Positions 8,293-17,585 of a stretch of 64,000 nucleotides of DNA are shown here, in pieces. Location: positions 118,747 to 182,746 of the forward strand of contig CALKJI010000009.1 in the NCBI GenBank assembly GCA_937995655.1, in the 5' to 3' direction. The translations under genes were made by a program, and so were the position numbers. The notes under the pieces were generated by a model. That model saw nothing but the letters and a program-made list of their open reading frames with translations, had not been told where the DNA came from and made no database searches. This DNA comes from an uncultured Pseudothermotoga sp. GTDB lineage: Bacteria > Thermotogota > Thermotogae > Thermotogales > DSM-5069. Numbering within the stretch: the first letter of the stretch is position 1; each line of letters starts with the position of its first letter.

Positions 8293-9144
8293 ATGTCGAA
8301 AAAAAGTGCATGGACGATAACATTCAAAAGAATAAGTAAAAACAAAGGTGCATTGATTGGTATGTTCGTTGTTGTCACCATTGTGACTGTCGCCCTAACA
8401 GCTCCCTTGATAGCACCATATGATCCTTACAAACAAGACTTGCTCTCAAGCCTTGAAGGGCCATCGTTGAAACATCCATTCGGCACTGACATCTTTGGAA
8501 GAGATGTTTTGAGTAGAGTTATATATGGTGCGAGAACATCTGTTTCCATTTCCTTTTTGGCTGTGATAGTTGCCATCTTCTTGGGTATGACAGCTGGAAC
8601 GGTTGCAGGGTACTTCGGGGGTGTTGTTGATGAGATACTCATGAGATTCTTAGACATTTTGATGGCATTCCCAGACATACTTTTGGCCATAGCAATCGTT
8701 GCAGCTTTGGGACCTGGAAAATCCAATCTGATAATAGCCATAGCCATCTATTCATTTCCGCAGTTTGCAAGGGTCATGAGAGCATCGGTTCTGACAGTTA
8801 AAAACAATGAATACATAGAAGCGGCAAGAGCCGTAGGGGAATCGAACATGGCCATAATTATTCGATATGTGGTACCTAATGCCATGGCACCAATAATAGT
8901 TCAAGCCACTCTTAGAATGGCCACAGCAATACTAACAATATCTGGACTGAGCTTTCTTGGCTTGGGAGTTAAACCACCCGAAGCAGAATGGGGTACGGAC
9001 CTTGCAATGGCACGAGTTTATTTGGAGATAGCACCGCATCTTGGTATCTTTCCTGGTGTTGCATTGTTCTTGACCGTAATGGGTTTCAACTTGTTTGGAG
9101 ATGGTCTGAACGACGCCTTGAACCCAAGGTTGAAAGATAGGTGA
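8293..9144 (+). CDS. ABC importer permease, DppC/OppC family
   Basis: Second membrane subunit (283 aa). It shows the DppC features: a short cytoplasmic N-terminus, one membrane helix, APYDPYKQD then HPFGTDIFGRDVLSRVIYGARTS (about residues 53-78), five further helices and the EAA loop YIEAARAVGESNMAIIIRYVVPNA. The C-terminus FGDGLNDALNPRLK is typical. It is tightly packed with its neighbours (2 and 7 bases). Confidence 0.93.
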   Translation: MSKKSAWTITFKRISKNKGALIGMFVVVTIVTVALTAPLIAPYDPYKQDLLSSLEGPSLKHPFGTDIFGRDVLSRVIYGARTSVSISFLAVIVAIFLGMTAGTVAGYFGGVVDEILMRFLDILMAFPDILLAIAIVAALGPGKSNLIIAIAIYSFPQFARVMRASVLTVKNNEYIEAARAVGESNMAIIIRYVVPNAMAPIIVQATLRMATAILTISGLSFLGLGVKPPEAEWGTDLAMARVYLEIAPHLGIFPGVALFLTVMGFNLFGDGLNDALNPRLKDR

Positions 9145-9151
9145 GAAGAAG

Positions 9152-10141
9152 ATGGAAGAGTTATTAAAGATAGAGAATCTTCGGCTTTATTTCGATACTG
9201 AGGAAGGTATTGTAAAAGCTATAGAAGATGTGAATTTGACAATCGAGAAAGGCGAAATCGTTGGCATAGTTGGAGAAACTGGAAGCGGGAAGTCTATCAC
9301 AGCGATGAGCATACTGAAGTTGATCCCCACGCCACCAGCAAGATACCTTAGTGGAAGAATATGGTTCGAGGGTCAAGAAATCAGTGAACTTCCAGAGGAA
9401 AAGATGATTGAAATTCGAGGTAAAAAGATATCGATGATATTTCAAGAACCTATGACCTCGCTCAATCCTACATTTACCATTGGTGAACAGATCTGTGATG
9501 TGATCATGACACACACAAGTGTGAGTAAGCAAGAAGCTGTTTCAAAAGCTGTAGAGACATTTAAGCTTGTAAGAATGCAAGATCCCGAATCTCTTATGAC
9601 CAAGTACCCACACCAACTCTCAGGTGGAATGAGACAAAGAGTTATGATTGCTATGGCTTTAGTATGCAATCCAAAACTGTTGATCGCCGACGAGGCAACA
9701 ACTGCACTTGATGTTACAATACAAGCTCAGATTCTGAGTTTACTCAAGAGAATGAATCAAGAACTCGGTTTGAGTGTGCTGATTATAACTCACAACTTTG
9801 GTGTCGTAGCACAAATTTGCGACAAAGTTGCGGTGATGTATGCAGGATATGTGATTGAGTTTGCCCAGGTTCAGGAGATATTTCAAAGACCTTTGCATCC
9901 TTACACAAAAGGACTTCTGAATGCCATACCACCCCTTGAGAGCAAGATAGATAATCTAAGGGTGATCGAGGGAAGTGTACCCAATTTAATAGATCCTCCA
10001 AATGGTTGCCGTTTCCACCCTCGTTGTGAAAGGTTCATAAAAGGACTGTGCGACGAAAAAGTACCAAAACTTGTTGGTTCAAAACACAAAGTTGCTTGCT
10101 TTAACCCGTACAATGGTGGTGACCAAAGTTGGAAATCCTAA
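9152..10141 (+). CDS. ABC importer ATP-binding protein, DppD/OppD family
   Basis: ATPase subunit of 329 aa. Walker A is GETGSGKS (about residues 39-46), the Q-loop is in MIFQEPMTSLNP, the signature is LSGGMRQR, Walker B is LLIADEATTALD, and the switch histidine is in ITHNFGVVAQ. The C-terminal extension has the oligopeptide-transporter domain with cysteines (CRFHPRCERFIKGLC), which in this family can bind an iron-sulfur cluster. The next gene overlaps its 3' end by 13 bases. Confidence 0.93.
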   Translation: MEELLKIENLRLYFDTEEGIVKAIEDVNLTIEKGEIVGIVGETGSGKSITAMSILKLIPTPPARYLSGRIWFEGQEISELPEEKMIEIRGKKISMIFQEPMTSLNPTFTIGEQICDVIMTHTSVSKQEAVSKAVETFKLVRMQDPESLMTKYPHQLSGGMRQRVMIAMALVCNPKLLIADEATTALDVTIQAQILSLLKRMNQELGLSVLIITHNFGVVAQICDKVAVMYAGYVIEFAQVQEIFQRPLHPYTKGLLNAIPPLESKIDNLRVIEGSVPNLIDPPNGCRFHPRCERFIKGLCDEKVPKLVGSKHKVACFNPYNGGDQSWKS

Positions 10142-11103
10142 AAGTGAGGAGACTGGTGAAGGTTTTTTGGGTCAAAAGGGGATTCTTTGGCAAGCATTTC
10201 GTAATAAAACCTTTGAATGAAGTTTCATTTGATTTGAACGAGGGTGAAACATTAGGTGTTGTTGGCGAATCTGGCTGCGGTAAGACAACCCTAGGACGAA
10301 CCATTATAAAACTACAACAACCAGATGGTGGAGAAATGATCTTTGACGGAACCAATATAACAAATATGTCTGAAAAGGAATTTCGTTACTTTCGTCGTAA
10401 TATGCAGATAGTCTTTCAGGATCCCTTTTCCTCGTTGAATCCTCGTATGACAGTCTATGACATCCTCGCGCGGCCAATAAGAATTCATCAGAAACTTTCA
10501 AGATCAGAAGAGAGAGCCTTGATCATGAGTACTCTTGAAAGTGTTGGTTTGAAATCCGAGCATGTCGGTAGGTTTCCACATGAATTTTCTGGTGGGCAGA
10601 GACAAAGGATTGCAATCGCACGGGCTATAATAACAAAACCAAAGTTCATTGTCTTGGACGAACCAACGTCAGCACTCGATGTTTCAGTCCAAGCGCAAAT
10701 AATGAACTTGTTAAAGAAGCTGAAAGAAGAGTTGGGGCTCACTTATATGTTCATATCTCATGATTTATCAGTCATCAAGTTTCTGAGTGACAGAATAGCA
10801 GTTATGTACCTTGGACAAATTGTTGAATTGGGAAAGACAGATTTAGTGGTTAACGATATGCTCCATCCCTATACACAATTGCTGTTCAACTCTATACCTA
10901 TACCAGACCCCACAAGAAAGATGAAATTCACTATAGACGTTAGTGAGATTCCATCTCTAATTAATCTACCACCAGGATGTCCGTTCTTCGATCGTTGTCA
11001 ATTCAGAATGCCTGAATGTAAGAATGCGCGTCCTGATTTGGTGGAAGTAAAAAAAGATCATTCTGTTGCTTGCTTTTTGTACCACAAATCCGTTTATCAA
11101 TAG
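10129..11103 (+). CDS. ABC importer ATP-binding protein, DppF/OppF family
   Basis: Second ATPase subunit, 324 aa, working as a heterodimer with the preceding protein. Walker A is GESGCGKTT, the Q-loop MQIVFQDPFSSLNP, signature FSGGQRQR, Walker B FIVLDEPTSALDVS. The C-terminal cysteine cluster is present (CPFFDRCQFRMPEC). It starts with TTG at 10129, with GGTGGTGA seven bases upstream; this start keeps the family's N-terminal motif (EILKVRRLVKVF) and the KRGFFGKHFVIKPL insertion. It closes the importer operon; no clear terminator follows within the 166 noncoding bases before the convergent gene. Confidence 0.93.
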   Translation: MEILKVRRLVKVFWVKRGFFGKHFVIKPLNEVSFDLNEGETLGVVGESGCGKTTLGRTIIKLQQPDGGEMIFDGTNITNMSEKEFRYFRRNMQIVFQDPFSSLNPRMTVYDILARPIRIHQKLSRSEERALIMSTLESVGLKSEHVGRFPHEFSGGQRQRIAIARAIITKPKFIVLDEPTSALDVSVQAQIMNLLKKLKEELGLTYMFISHDLSVIKFLSDRIAVMYLGQIVELGKTDLVVNDMLHPYTQLLFNSIPIPDPTRKMKFTIDVSEIPSLINLPPGCPFFDRCQFRMPECKNARPDLVEVKKDHSVACFLYHKSVYQ

Positions 11104-11269
11104 CTTAAATCCTGGTTAGACAAAATTTTAGTCGTTCTAGCAATCTATAGAGTACAAAAATCAAAACTTCTGGGAGATCAAGATGGTTGTGCAGCAAAAT
11201 TATACCATTGTAGAAAAAAGATCGTATACAAGAATTGTTAAGCATGATTTTATTCAAGAATATAAGCCA

Positions 11270-12406
11270 CTAATGAGCAAATAATCGATCCAAGAGTACT
11301 AAGAGGATGCCCCTCGAAACAGACAAATTTTCTGTATTTGCGGCGACGAGAAATTTATCGTCGCGAAGGGGTAAAACTCGACAAAAGTTCTGATCCTGAT
11401 CGACCTCCATGACTTGTTTTTGAATGACTTCGCCATTATTGTCAATTATTAAATAGGCTAAATCTTTTCTAAAACGTCCGTTCCAAAGTTCTCCATAGAT
11501 CATAAAAAGATCTCTGCTACTCGATTTCACAATCCCTCTTGTAGTAAAATTAGAACCAAGATCGATATGTCTTTGATAAATTTTGTGTCCTTGACGATTC
11601 ATTTTAACAAGGAAAACAGAGTCGTATGGTGTAAATGAATTTGAAGAGCCAACTATCATTATTCCATCTTCTGTTTGAACAACTCCCACAGCTCTCTCCC
11701 AACGGGGGCCACCAAAGACCTTCCACCACATTAAATGACCACTCTTGGAGAGGCTAACAACCAGAAAGTCCGCTTGTCCAGACCCATAACTTTCAGTTGA
11801 TCCAACACATATATAGCCATTATCCAGTTGACAGAGATTACTAAACCATTCATCAGAAGATCCACCAAAGGTCCTGCTCCAAAGAATTTCAAGATTTTCG
11901 TCTAATTTCACTACCAAAGCTTGGTACCAGTTGCCTCTGATAGTTCTATGACCCCCCACAAGAAGATATGCATCCGATAGGTTCATGAGGCATTCAGCCC
12001 ATTGATCGGCTCCTGAGACAGCCAGTATTTTTTCTTGAATGAGATTCAGCTGTTCATCCAACAATGCGATCTTGATCTTCGATTGTCTTTGCAAAATTTC
12101 ATAACCAGCAAGTATGAAGCCAGTATCACTTGTTTTCTCTACACAGTTGAGTTTTGTGAAGGAAAGTTGCTCTAAAGAGTGTACAGTTTGCAACTTAAGG
12201 TCTTTACCCAGCTTAACAGCAATAACTTTATTTGTAACCGCGTGTTGTGTAAAAATGACAAAACCTTCTTGAATTTCAACACAGTCCACAATCTGTTCTT
12301 CGCCGGGCAGTGTCAGCAAAAAACTGTGGGCAACGTCAAAAGATGCCCACAGTTTAGTGAAGCTTAATAAACAAAAGAGTATTTCAAGTAATTTTCTTTG
12401 AAACAT
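11270..12406 (-). CDS. Exported protein with propeller-like repeats
   Basis: A 378-residue protein of unknown function. Its N-terminus from ATG 12406 looks like a signal peptide (KLLEILFCLLSFTKLWAS). The body carries about six repeats of 45-50 residues with the pattern W-TFGG-DEW, then LDNGYICVGSTESYGSGQADFLVVSL and SGHLMWWKVFGG. Such repeats form beta-propellers and are common in secreted proteins of Thermotogae and archaea. An in-frame ATG at 12451 would extend it by 15 residues but spoils the signal peptide. It overlaps the end of the aminotransferase gene by 23 bases and is likely co-transcribed with it. Confidence 0.65.
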   Translation of the reverse strand: MFQRKLLEILFCLLSFTKLWASFDVAHSFLLTLPGEEQIVDCVEIQEGFVIFTQHAVTNKVIAVKLGKDLKLQTVHSLEQLSFTKLNCVEKTSDTGFILAGYEILQRQSKIKIALLDEQLNLIQEKILAVSGADQWAECLMNLSDAYLLVGGHRTIRGNWYQALVVKLDENLEILWSRTFGGSSDEWFSNLCQLDNGYICVGSTESYGSGQADFLVVSLSKSGHLMWWKVFGGPRWERAVGVVQTEDGIMIVGSSNSFTPYDSVFLVKMNRQGHKIYQRHIDLGSNFTTRGIVKSSSRDLFMIYGELWNGRFRKDLAYLIIDNNGEVIQKQVMEVDQDQNFCRVLPLRDDKFLVAANTENLSVSRGILLVLLDRLFAH

Positions 12407-13619
12407 TCTTGCTATGAATAGGTTCTGTGAGAACCTTTGAAATTCTTTCAAGTGCCCAGTCTATCTCTTCTTTACTTATAACAAGTGGTGGAGCAAACCT
12501 CACTACTCGATCGTGTGTTTCTTTGCAAAGTATTCCAAGCTTGGCGAGTTTTTCACAGAAAGGTCTGGCTGTACCATACTCTTTCTTGATCTCGACTCCT
12601 ATCAAAAGACCCTTACCACGAATTTCCATCACATATTCACTCTCAATAGATTTCAATTGCTTCATAAAATAGTCACCGATTTCTCTTGCTCTGACATCAA
12701 GTTTTTCTTCCTCAAGGACATCGATGGCAGCAATCCCTACCACAGCAGCAAGTGGATTCCCGCCGAATGTTGAACCATGATCCCCTGGTTTCAAAACATC
12801 CATAATTTCATCGTTCGCTAAAACAGCGGAAACAGGATAAACTCCTCCACCAAGAGCCTTACCCAGTATCAAAATGTCTGGCTTTGCATCTTCCCACTGC
12901 CATGCAAACATCTTTCCGGTTCTACCAAGTCCTGTCTGGATCTCATCAAAGATCAAGATAATCCTGTAGTTATTGCAAATCTCTCTCAATTCTCTAAGGT
13001 AACCTTCTCTTGGTACACGCACACCACCTTCACCTTGAATAGGTTCTACCAGAATTCCTATGGTATGATCATCTATCAAGCTTTCGATGGCACTTACATT
13101 ATTGAATGGTGCCACTTTGAAACCAGGTGTGTAGGGTCCAAAACCATCTCGATACTGATGCTCGGTGGAAAAGGAAACTATTGTTATTGTCCTTCCATGG
13201 AAGTTGCCTTCTACTGCTATGATATTCCCCTCGTTCATAGGAATTCCACGCTTGTAATAAGCCCATTTGCGAGCGATTTTTAAAGCACTTTCCACAGCCT
13301 CAGCTCCTGTATTCATTGGGAGTACCTTATCGTAACCTGCGAACTTCGACAGCCTCTCTTCAAACCGACCCAGAAGATTGTTGTGAAAAGCTCTTGAAGT
13401 CAGTGTCAGTTTGTCTAGTTGATCTTTCAGAACTTTGATGATTTTGGGGTGACGATGACCATGATTTAAAGCTGAATAGGCCGACAACATGTCAAGGTAT
13501 TTGTTCCCTTCTACGTCCCAAACCCAGACCCCTTCACCTCTTTCAATAACAACCGGAATTGGTTTGTAGTTGTGGGCACCGTACCTGTCCTCGAGTTCCA
13601 TAAAATATGAACTGGTCAT
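12384..13619 (-). CDS. rocD: Ornithine-oxo-acid aminotransferase
   Basis: PLP enzyme (411 aa) that transfers the delta-amino group of ornithine to 2-oxoglutarate, giving glutamate semialdehyde. It is a class-III aminotransferase; motifs are HGHRHPKI, MNTGAEAVESALKIARKW (phosphate cup), NFHGRTI, LIFDEIQTGLGRTG and ILGKALGGGVYPVSAV, where the Lys of GKALGGG binds PLP. The opening YGAHNYKPIPVVIERGEGVWVWD is characteristic of RocD rather than ArgD. Acetylornithine aminotransferase is the main alternative. ATG at 13619 follows AAAGGAGGG with ideal spacing. Confidence 0.9.
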   Translation of the reverse strand: MTSSYFMELEDRYGAHNYKPIPVVIERGEGVWVWDVEGNKYLDMLSAYSALNHGHRHPKIIKVLKDQLDKLTLTSRAFHNNLLGRFEERLSKFAGYDKVLPMNTGAEAVESALKIARKWAYYKRGIPMNEGNIIAVEGNFHGRTITIVSFSTEHQYRDGFGPYTPGFKVAPFNNVSAIESLIDDHTIGILVEPIQGEGGVRVPREGYLRELREICNNYRIILIFDEIQTGLGRTGKMFAWQWEDAKPDILILGKALGGGVYPVSAVLANDEIMDVLKPGDHGSTFGGNPLAAVVGIAAIDVLEEEKLDVRAREIGDYFMKQLKSIESEYVMEIRGKGLLIGVEIKKEYGTARPFCEKLAKLGILCKETHDRVVRFAPPLVISKEEIDWALERISKVLTEPIHSKNVSKKIT

Positions 13620-13657
13620 TCTAACCCTCCTTTGTAGCATTTATGTTACTTTCCTGT

Positions 13658-13688
13658 ATAATACTACCATGAGAGCCATATTTGGCAA
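13658..13688 (-). promoter_or_regulatory. Possible rocD promoter
   Basis: Read on the minus strand, TTGCCA (13683-13688) and TATTAT (13658-13663) are separated by 19 bases, upstream of the rocD ribosome site. A TATAAT on the plus strand (13657-13662) almost coincides with this -10, so divergent overlapping promoters are possible. The -35 lies in the first unit of the 10-bp repeat. Confidence 0.35.
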
Positions 13689-13800
13689 AATCTGGCAATC
13701 TTTGACTATACTTGGTAATCTTCGGCAATCTCTTACGATCATTCTTATTCTCTCTTTTTCTTACTTATGCTCTCTTATGCTCAAGTATGCTGACTTTTAT
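13681..13800. repeat. Degenerate 10-bp tandem repeat, about 12 units
   Basis: Cut every ten bases from 13681, the sequence lines up in columns. The first five or six units resemble TTTGGCAATC (TCTGGCAATC, CTTGGTAATC, TTCGGCAATC); the last units resemble TCTTATGC with two more bases (TTACTTATGC, TCTCTTATGC, TCAAGTATGC). A T at column 1 and C at column 10 persist throughout. It fills most of the gap between rocD and the phospholipase-like gene. Function unknown. Confidence 0.6.
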
Positions 13801-13826
13801 GGTAAGATGAAACAGGGGGTGTTCAT

Positions 13827-14798
13827 GTGAGAAAAGTCTTTACACTGGTTATGTTTAGTTTGTGCTGGCTGTTAACCTTTAGTTGGTCTGCTCATGAATT
13901 GTTCACTTATTTGTTAGTCAAAGATTTTCTTCCAAATGCTGACAAATTGATTAGGATAACTCCATATGATTACACTGAGAAGCGAGTCTACAACAGAGAG
14001 TTCCTCAGACTCGACGATTACTGTGGAGAATTCATTACATCCTGTCCCTTGACGAGTACCTGTTATCTTCCACCCGATCCAAAACCAGTCGATGGAAAGG
14101 TCCCCGTGTGGCAGATACTGATGGTCTATTCGGTCGAACCCGATTTAGGTATGGATGAAGGTTTACAACTTTCATCTTTACAAAGCATCATAGGAAACAG
14201 CCAAGGTGTCAGACATATGAAATACAACATTGCCATCTTTGAATTCTTTGAAGGAACTCAGAGTTTTTACTACTTTGTAGAGATGTCTCGACAAGCTTTT
14301 ATGAAAGGTGATGAATATTGGGGTTATCGTTTCTTAGCTAGAGCGCTCCATCACCTTCAAGATTTGTCTATGCCATACCACAATGCGCCAGGCGGGTTCT
14401 TTGACACTTTAAGAGCACTCACGGACAAGCAAATGGCTCAAGTACTTTCAAATTCACATTATTCATACGATGAATATCTGGCATATCTACTTTACCAATA
14501 CGATCAAGATGCTGTAACTGCAATAAAACAGGCTCAACCTGTGAACACAAGGCATCTACGTCAACTCATACAAAAAGTTCGCTGGCTTGGCCTAAGTAAC
14601 ATAGACGGCGTCGATAGACAACTTCGAAAAATCTATGGAGAATCTCTCAAAGAACGTATTCTAACGACATCTGATTATTCTGCTCACGAAGATGAGCTTG
14701 ACGAACTTAAAGGGATCACTATAAACATTATCTCGAAATTCTCGTCCTTAGTTCGTGGATTTTTGATAGATTTTCTCAAAGAAGTGGGACAGATTTAA
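13827..14798 (+). CDS. Exported phospholipase C/P1-nuclease-like protein
   Basis: A 323-residue secreted protein. Residues 1-21 form a signal peptide (VFTLVMFSLCWLLTFSWS), so the mature protein would begin near W-S-A-H, close to the N-terminal Trp that binds zinc in this fold. The central GYRFLARALHHLQDLSMPYHNA (about residues 170-192) matches the His- and Asp-rich helix of zinc-dependent phospholipase C and S1/P1 nucleases. Which substrate it cleaves cannot be told. The start is GTG at 13827, with GGGGGTG upstream. Its stop codon overlaps the stop codon of the convergent pilin gene. Confidence 0.7.
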   Translation: MRKVFTLVMFSLCWLLTFSWSAHELFTYLLVKDFLPNADKLIRITPYDYTEKRVYNREFLRLDDYCGEFITSCPLTSTCYLPPDPKPVDGKVPVWQILMVYSVEPDLGMDEGLQLSSLQSIIGNSQGVRHMKYNIAIFEFFEGTQSFYYFVEMSRQAFMKGDEYWGYRFLARALHHLQDLSMPYHNAPGGFFDTLRALTDKQMAQVLSNSHYSYDEYLAYLLYQYDQDAVTAIKQAQPVNTRHLRQLIQKVRWLGLSNIDGVDRQLRKIYGESLKERILTTSDYSAHEDELDELKGITINIISKFSSLVRGFLIDFLKEVGQI

Positions 14799-15106
14799 AA
14801 TCTTGGATCTTTCAGTGCGTAGACATAACCTTGCGCAACCGATCTGACTTCAATGGAATCAAAGAAGGCATAAGCACCGACAAGTTGGTAACTGAGAACT
14901 TTATCCAGAGTGTTAACTGGAGTCCCAGAAAGTTGTCCAGCAAAATTTGAAGTTGCTTGGTTGAAAAATGCTGCGGTTCTTGTAAGAACTTCGTTGGATT
15001 TTGAAAAACTCCTGACAGCCTGATCGGCCGACAGGATAAGTACGACTAGAGCCACAGAGATGATCCCAATACCAATTACCAGTTCGACCAAAGTGTATCC
15101 TTTCAT
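14795..15106 (-). CDS. Pilin-like protein with type IV prepilin leader (small)
   Basis: A 103-residue protein starting MKG followed by YTLVELVIGIGIISVALVVLIL, the class III prepilin signal: short basic leader, Gly at -1, Glu at +5, then a hydrophobic helix. It is the last gene of a three-gene minus-strand set and overlaps the preceding gene by 4 bases (ATGA). The rest has no motif I recognise. It is likely a minor pilin or pseudopilin processed by a prepilin peptidase encoded elsewhere. Confidence 0.75.
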   Translation of the reverse strand: MKGYTLVELVIGIGIISVALVVLILSADQAVRSFSKSNEVLTRTAAFFNQATSNFAGQLSGTPVNTLDKVLSYQLVGAYAFFDSIEVRSVAQGYVYALKDPRF

Positions 15107-17073
15107 CTCAGTCGCAACCCTTCTAGTAAGATAGCCCCAGTCATTGGGGAGAAACCTCTTTTTGCTGAATACAATCGGTTATCAAAGATGTTAAACTCTT
15201 TGAGACCCTTAGTCCCACTCCACGTGGCAGTGACAGCTTCTGATGCAATTGATCCAAAAACAATCCTGTAACTCAAACCCTGAAATTTGCTGTAATCAAC
15301 TTTGAAGGTAGGAACCAAAACTTGATTTCCTCGGCCGGGCTTTCGGTTTCTGTCCCAGTACATGGTGAAGACGCTCATATCCATGCGAAGATTTCGGATT
15401 CTTGATCCAATTTTGTAACCATTGTGCCATGGTATTTCTATATCTCCAGTTGTTATCAGGTTTATATGATCTTTGCTTTCAGATTGTGCCAGTTTCTTAT
15501 ACCAGGCGTCCCAGAAGGTTTTTCCATCGATCAAATCAGTTGTTTGGTCTCCACTGGTGAGTTTGAGTCTTCCCTTTACGTCCTTGTTATTGGGAATGGG
15601 GGTTCCATCTGCAAAAAATGGATTCATAAAAACCTCATATCTGTTGCCTTGATACTCAATGACCATTTTATTGTCATCTTTGGCGCTATAATACTGTATG
15701 TCTCCGTAAATTTTCACTTTGTCCCAAGGAGTTTGTTCCTCTTGTCTACCTTTGTTTCCCATGACTAAGATCGTCCAGTCACCCATGAAGACGTTCTTAG
15801 TCCAGCTATCTTTTATACCTATTCCAACGGAAGAATTGGTTGTTTCGCAAAGAAGACCCAAAAAACCGTTGAAAGATGGTAAAGACGATGTATATCTTGT
15901 ACTCTGACCAGCAAAAGTTTCTGTAGCCACCACTGTAACAGACACGTTTGGTGGCCCTGGGAAAGGCACTATAAGATCAACTTGATAAGACTTATTTCCA
16001 TCCTTTTTGAAGTATCCATCAGGACCAGTGAATTTAATTATTTGCACATCGTTGTTATTCATTTTTGATATCGATGAAGTGATTATCAAATCGTCCACCT
16101 GCATACTGGGAAGTTTGGAATACGTCAAGATGAGTCCGCTGGGACTTTGGGGAATATCAATACCTCCCTTTGCAAGATCGACGATGTCCACCTTTTCAAA
16201 GCTCGAAAGCTGTGCCTCCCAATATACCTTTCCTTGATAAGCTGACTTGAAAGCATTTACATCGGCATCACTGAGGGTTACCCTGCCACCAACGAACACA
16301 TCACTCTGTTGGGCCGGCCTGACTAAGTAATCACGGAGGATTCTGTAGAAAGCCTTACCGTAAAACCTTGGCCCAGTTTGACCTCCTATTCCCAAGCCAC
16401 CAGTACCTCTATCATCGACTCCAAACCAACCTGGACCATCTATGACTTCACCATCCCCATAGTATGTCCCTGAAGGTATGCCGTTTGGCAAAAACACAGC
16501 GTAGTTGAAGAAACCCTCCGGACCGACGAGTGCCCATGCCCAGGACCTTCCAACGTTCGTGCATAACAAAACAAGCCAGGATCGGTCAGAGTTTTCTGAA
16601 AATGCATAGACACGTATGTTCGAAAGATCTGCTTCTATAAGTCCTTTTGCTTTGCTGTCAATCAAAGCCCTTTTTAAAGGTGAATCGCTATTATTTGCAA
16701 GTTGCAAAAGGTCCTTAATATATGAGAATTGCACATCGCTCAAAGATTCTGGGCTAAAGAAACTCTGCCATACAGTTTTCTCAATGGGTCCTGAAGTGTT
16801 GATAATGATCTTTTTGGTTTCTTCAAAGGCCGATTGGTTCGTCATATGATCTGCCAGGTAAAACCCATTGGCCACACTATATTTGCTTCTCAAATAGGCA
16901 CCTGCGGTTGCGACAACTTTTATCGCATCAGACTTTTCTTTCAAGGTTTGTATTGTTAGTGAAACCCTTTTCACAGTGGTATCGATCTGGGTAAGGATCG
17001 CAACTGAAACTATAGCACATACAGCAACAAGCAATACGCTGATCACTATTATATAACCATTTCTCGCTGTCAT
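15103..17073 (-). CDS. Large envelope protein with an N-terminal pilin-like helix (PilX-like)
   Basis: A 656-residue protein with a very short basic N-terminus and one hydrophobic helix (GYIIVISVLLVAVCAIVSVAIL, residues 6-27), followed by a long extracytoplasmic part. The cytoplasmic leader lacks the FTLxE motif, as in PilX/GspK-type minor pilins that cap fibres. The outer part is rich in Gly, Asp, Thr and aromatic residues (for example TGGLGIGGQTGPRFYGKAFYR) and probably beta-structured. It is flanked by two prepilin-like genes, five bases after the one and overlapping the other by four, with GAGGTGATCAT before the ATG. Function is inferred from context. Confidence 0.65.
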   Translation of the reverse strand: MTARNGYIIVISVLLVAVCAIVSVAILTQIDTTVKRVSLTIQTLKEKSDAIKVVATAGAYLRSKYSVANGFYLADHMTNQSAFEETKKIIINTSGPIEKTVWQSFFSPESLSDVQFSYIKDLLQLANNSDSPLKRALIDSKAKGLIEADLSNIRVYAFSENSDRSWLVLLCTNVGRSWAWALVGPEGFFNYAVFLPNGIPSGTYYGDGEVIDGPGWFGVDDRGTGGLGIGGQTGPRFYGKAFYRILRDYLVRPAQQSDVFVGGRVTLSDADVNAFKSAYQGKVYWEAQLSSFEKVDIVDLAKGGIDIPQSPSGLILTYSKLPSMQVDDLIITSSISKMNNNDVQIIKFTGPDGYFKKDGNKSYQVDLIVPFPGPPNVSVTVVATETFAGQSTRYTSSLPSFNGFLGLLCETTNSSVGIGIKDSWTKNVFMGDWTILVMGNKGRQEEQTPWDKVKIYGDIQYYSAKDDNKMVIEYQGNRYEVFMNPFFADGTPIPNNKDVKGRLKLTSGDQTTDLIDGKTFWDAWYKKLAQSESKDHINLITTGDIEIPWHNGYKIGSRIRNLRMDMSVFTMYWDRNRKPGRGNQVLVPTFKVDYSKFQGLSYRIVFGSIASEAVTATWSGTKGLKEFNIFDNRLYSAKRGFSPMTGAILLEGLRLR

Positions 17074-17077
17074 ATGA

Positions 17078-17563
17078 TCACCTCACACCTGGTGGATAGA
17101 CAACGAACTCCATACTCAGCGTAGAATCAGCGCGGAATGGATTGGCAGTACTGACGGTTAGTTTCAAAGGAAGATCAACATCACCTGATTGACTCATCTT
17201 TGAAAATCTTATAGTCACATTTTCAACAGGAATCGTCTGAACCTGATCATTCTCATAATAATTGAACTTAGTATCGTCAATCACATCTAATGTAGAGTTT
17301 ATTTTCTGTCCGGCAATAATTATATCAAAAGTTACCTTTGTTGCTGACTCTACTTTCACAGAATTGGCTGGTCCGGAAGCCTTTATCAAATACTCATTAA
17401 CTTTATCGGCAGTCTCGGTAAGTCTCCTGAAGGAATCAAGCAAAGCAATGTTTTTCTGAGATTTGAGCAGATAATTGTTGAGAACAAGTGTGAGGATGAT
17501 GAGAAAACTTGAAAAAATTGCAAGAACAATCAGTAATTCTAAGAGGGTGAAGGCTTTTTTCAT
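17078..17563 (-). CDS. Type IV prepilin-like protein
   Basis: A 161-residue protein beginning MKKA followed by FTLLELLIVLAIFSSFLIILTLV: a textbook prepilin leader with Ala at -1, Phe +1 and Glu +5. It is the first gene of the pilin-like set and has a GGAGGG ribosome site. The periplasmic part is about 130 residues with a predicted beta-rich end. It may be a major or minor pseudopilin; no pilin assembly ATPase or peptidase is in the window. Confidence 0.8.
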   Translation of the reverse strand: MKKAFTLLELLIVLAIFSSFLIILTLVLNNYLLKSQKNIALLDSFRRLTETADKVNEYLIKASGPANSVKVESATKVTFDIIIAGQKINSTLDVIDDTKFNYYENDQVQTIPVENVTIRFSKMSQSGDVDLPLKLTVSTANPFRADSTLSMEFVVYPPGVR

Positions 17564-17585
17564 TCAAATCCCTCCGTGATTTTTC

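Noticed and set aside
13681..13800. CRISPR array
   Set aside because: Unit length 10 with no spacers and no cas genes nearby.
13670..13830. A 53-codon frame across the 10-bp repeat
   Set aside because: It owes its length to repeat units without TAA or TAG; no ribosome site before its ATG at 13670 and no similarity seen. The repeat better explains the sequence.
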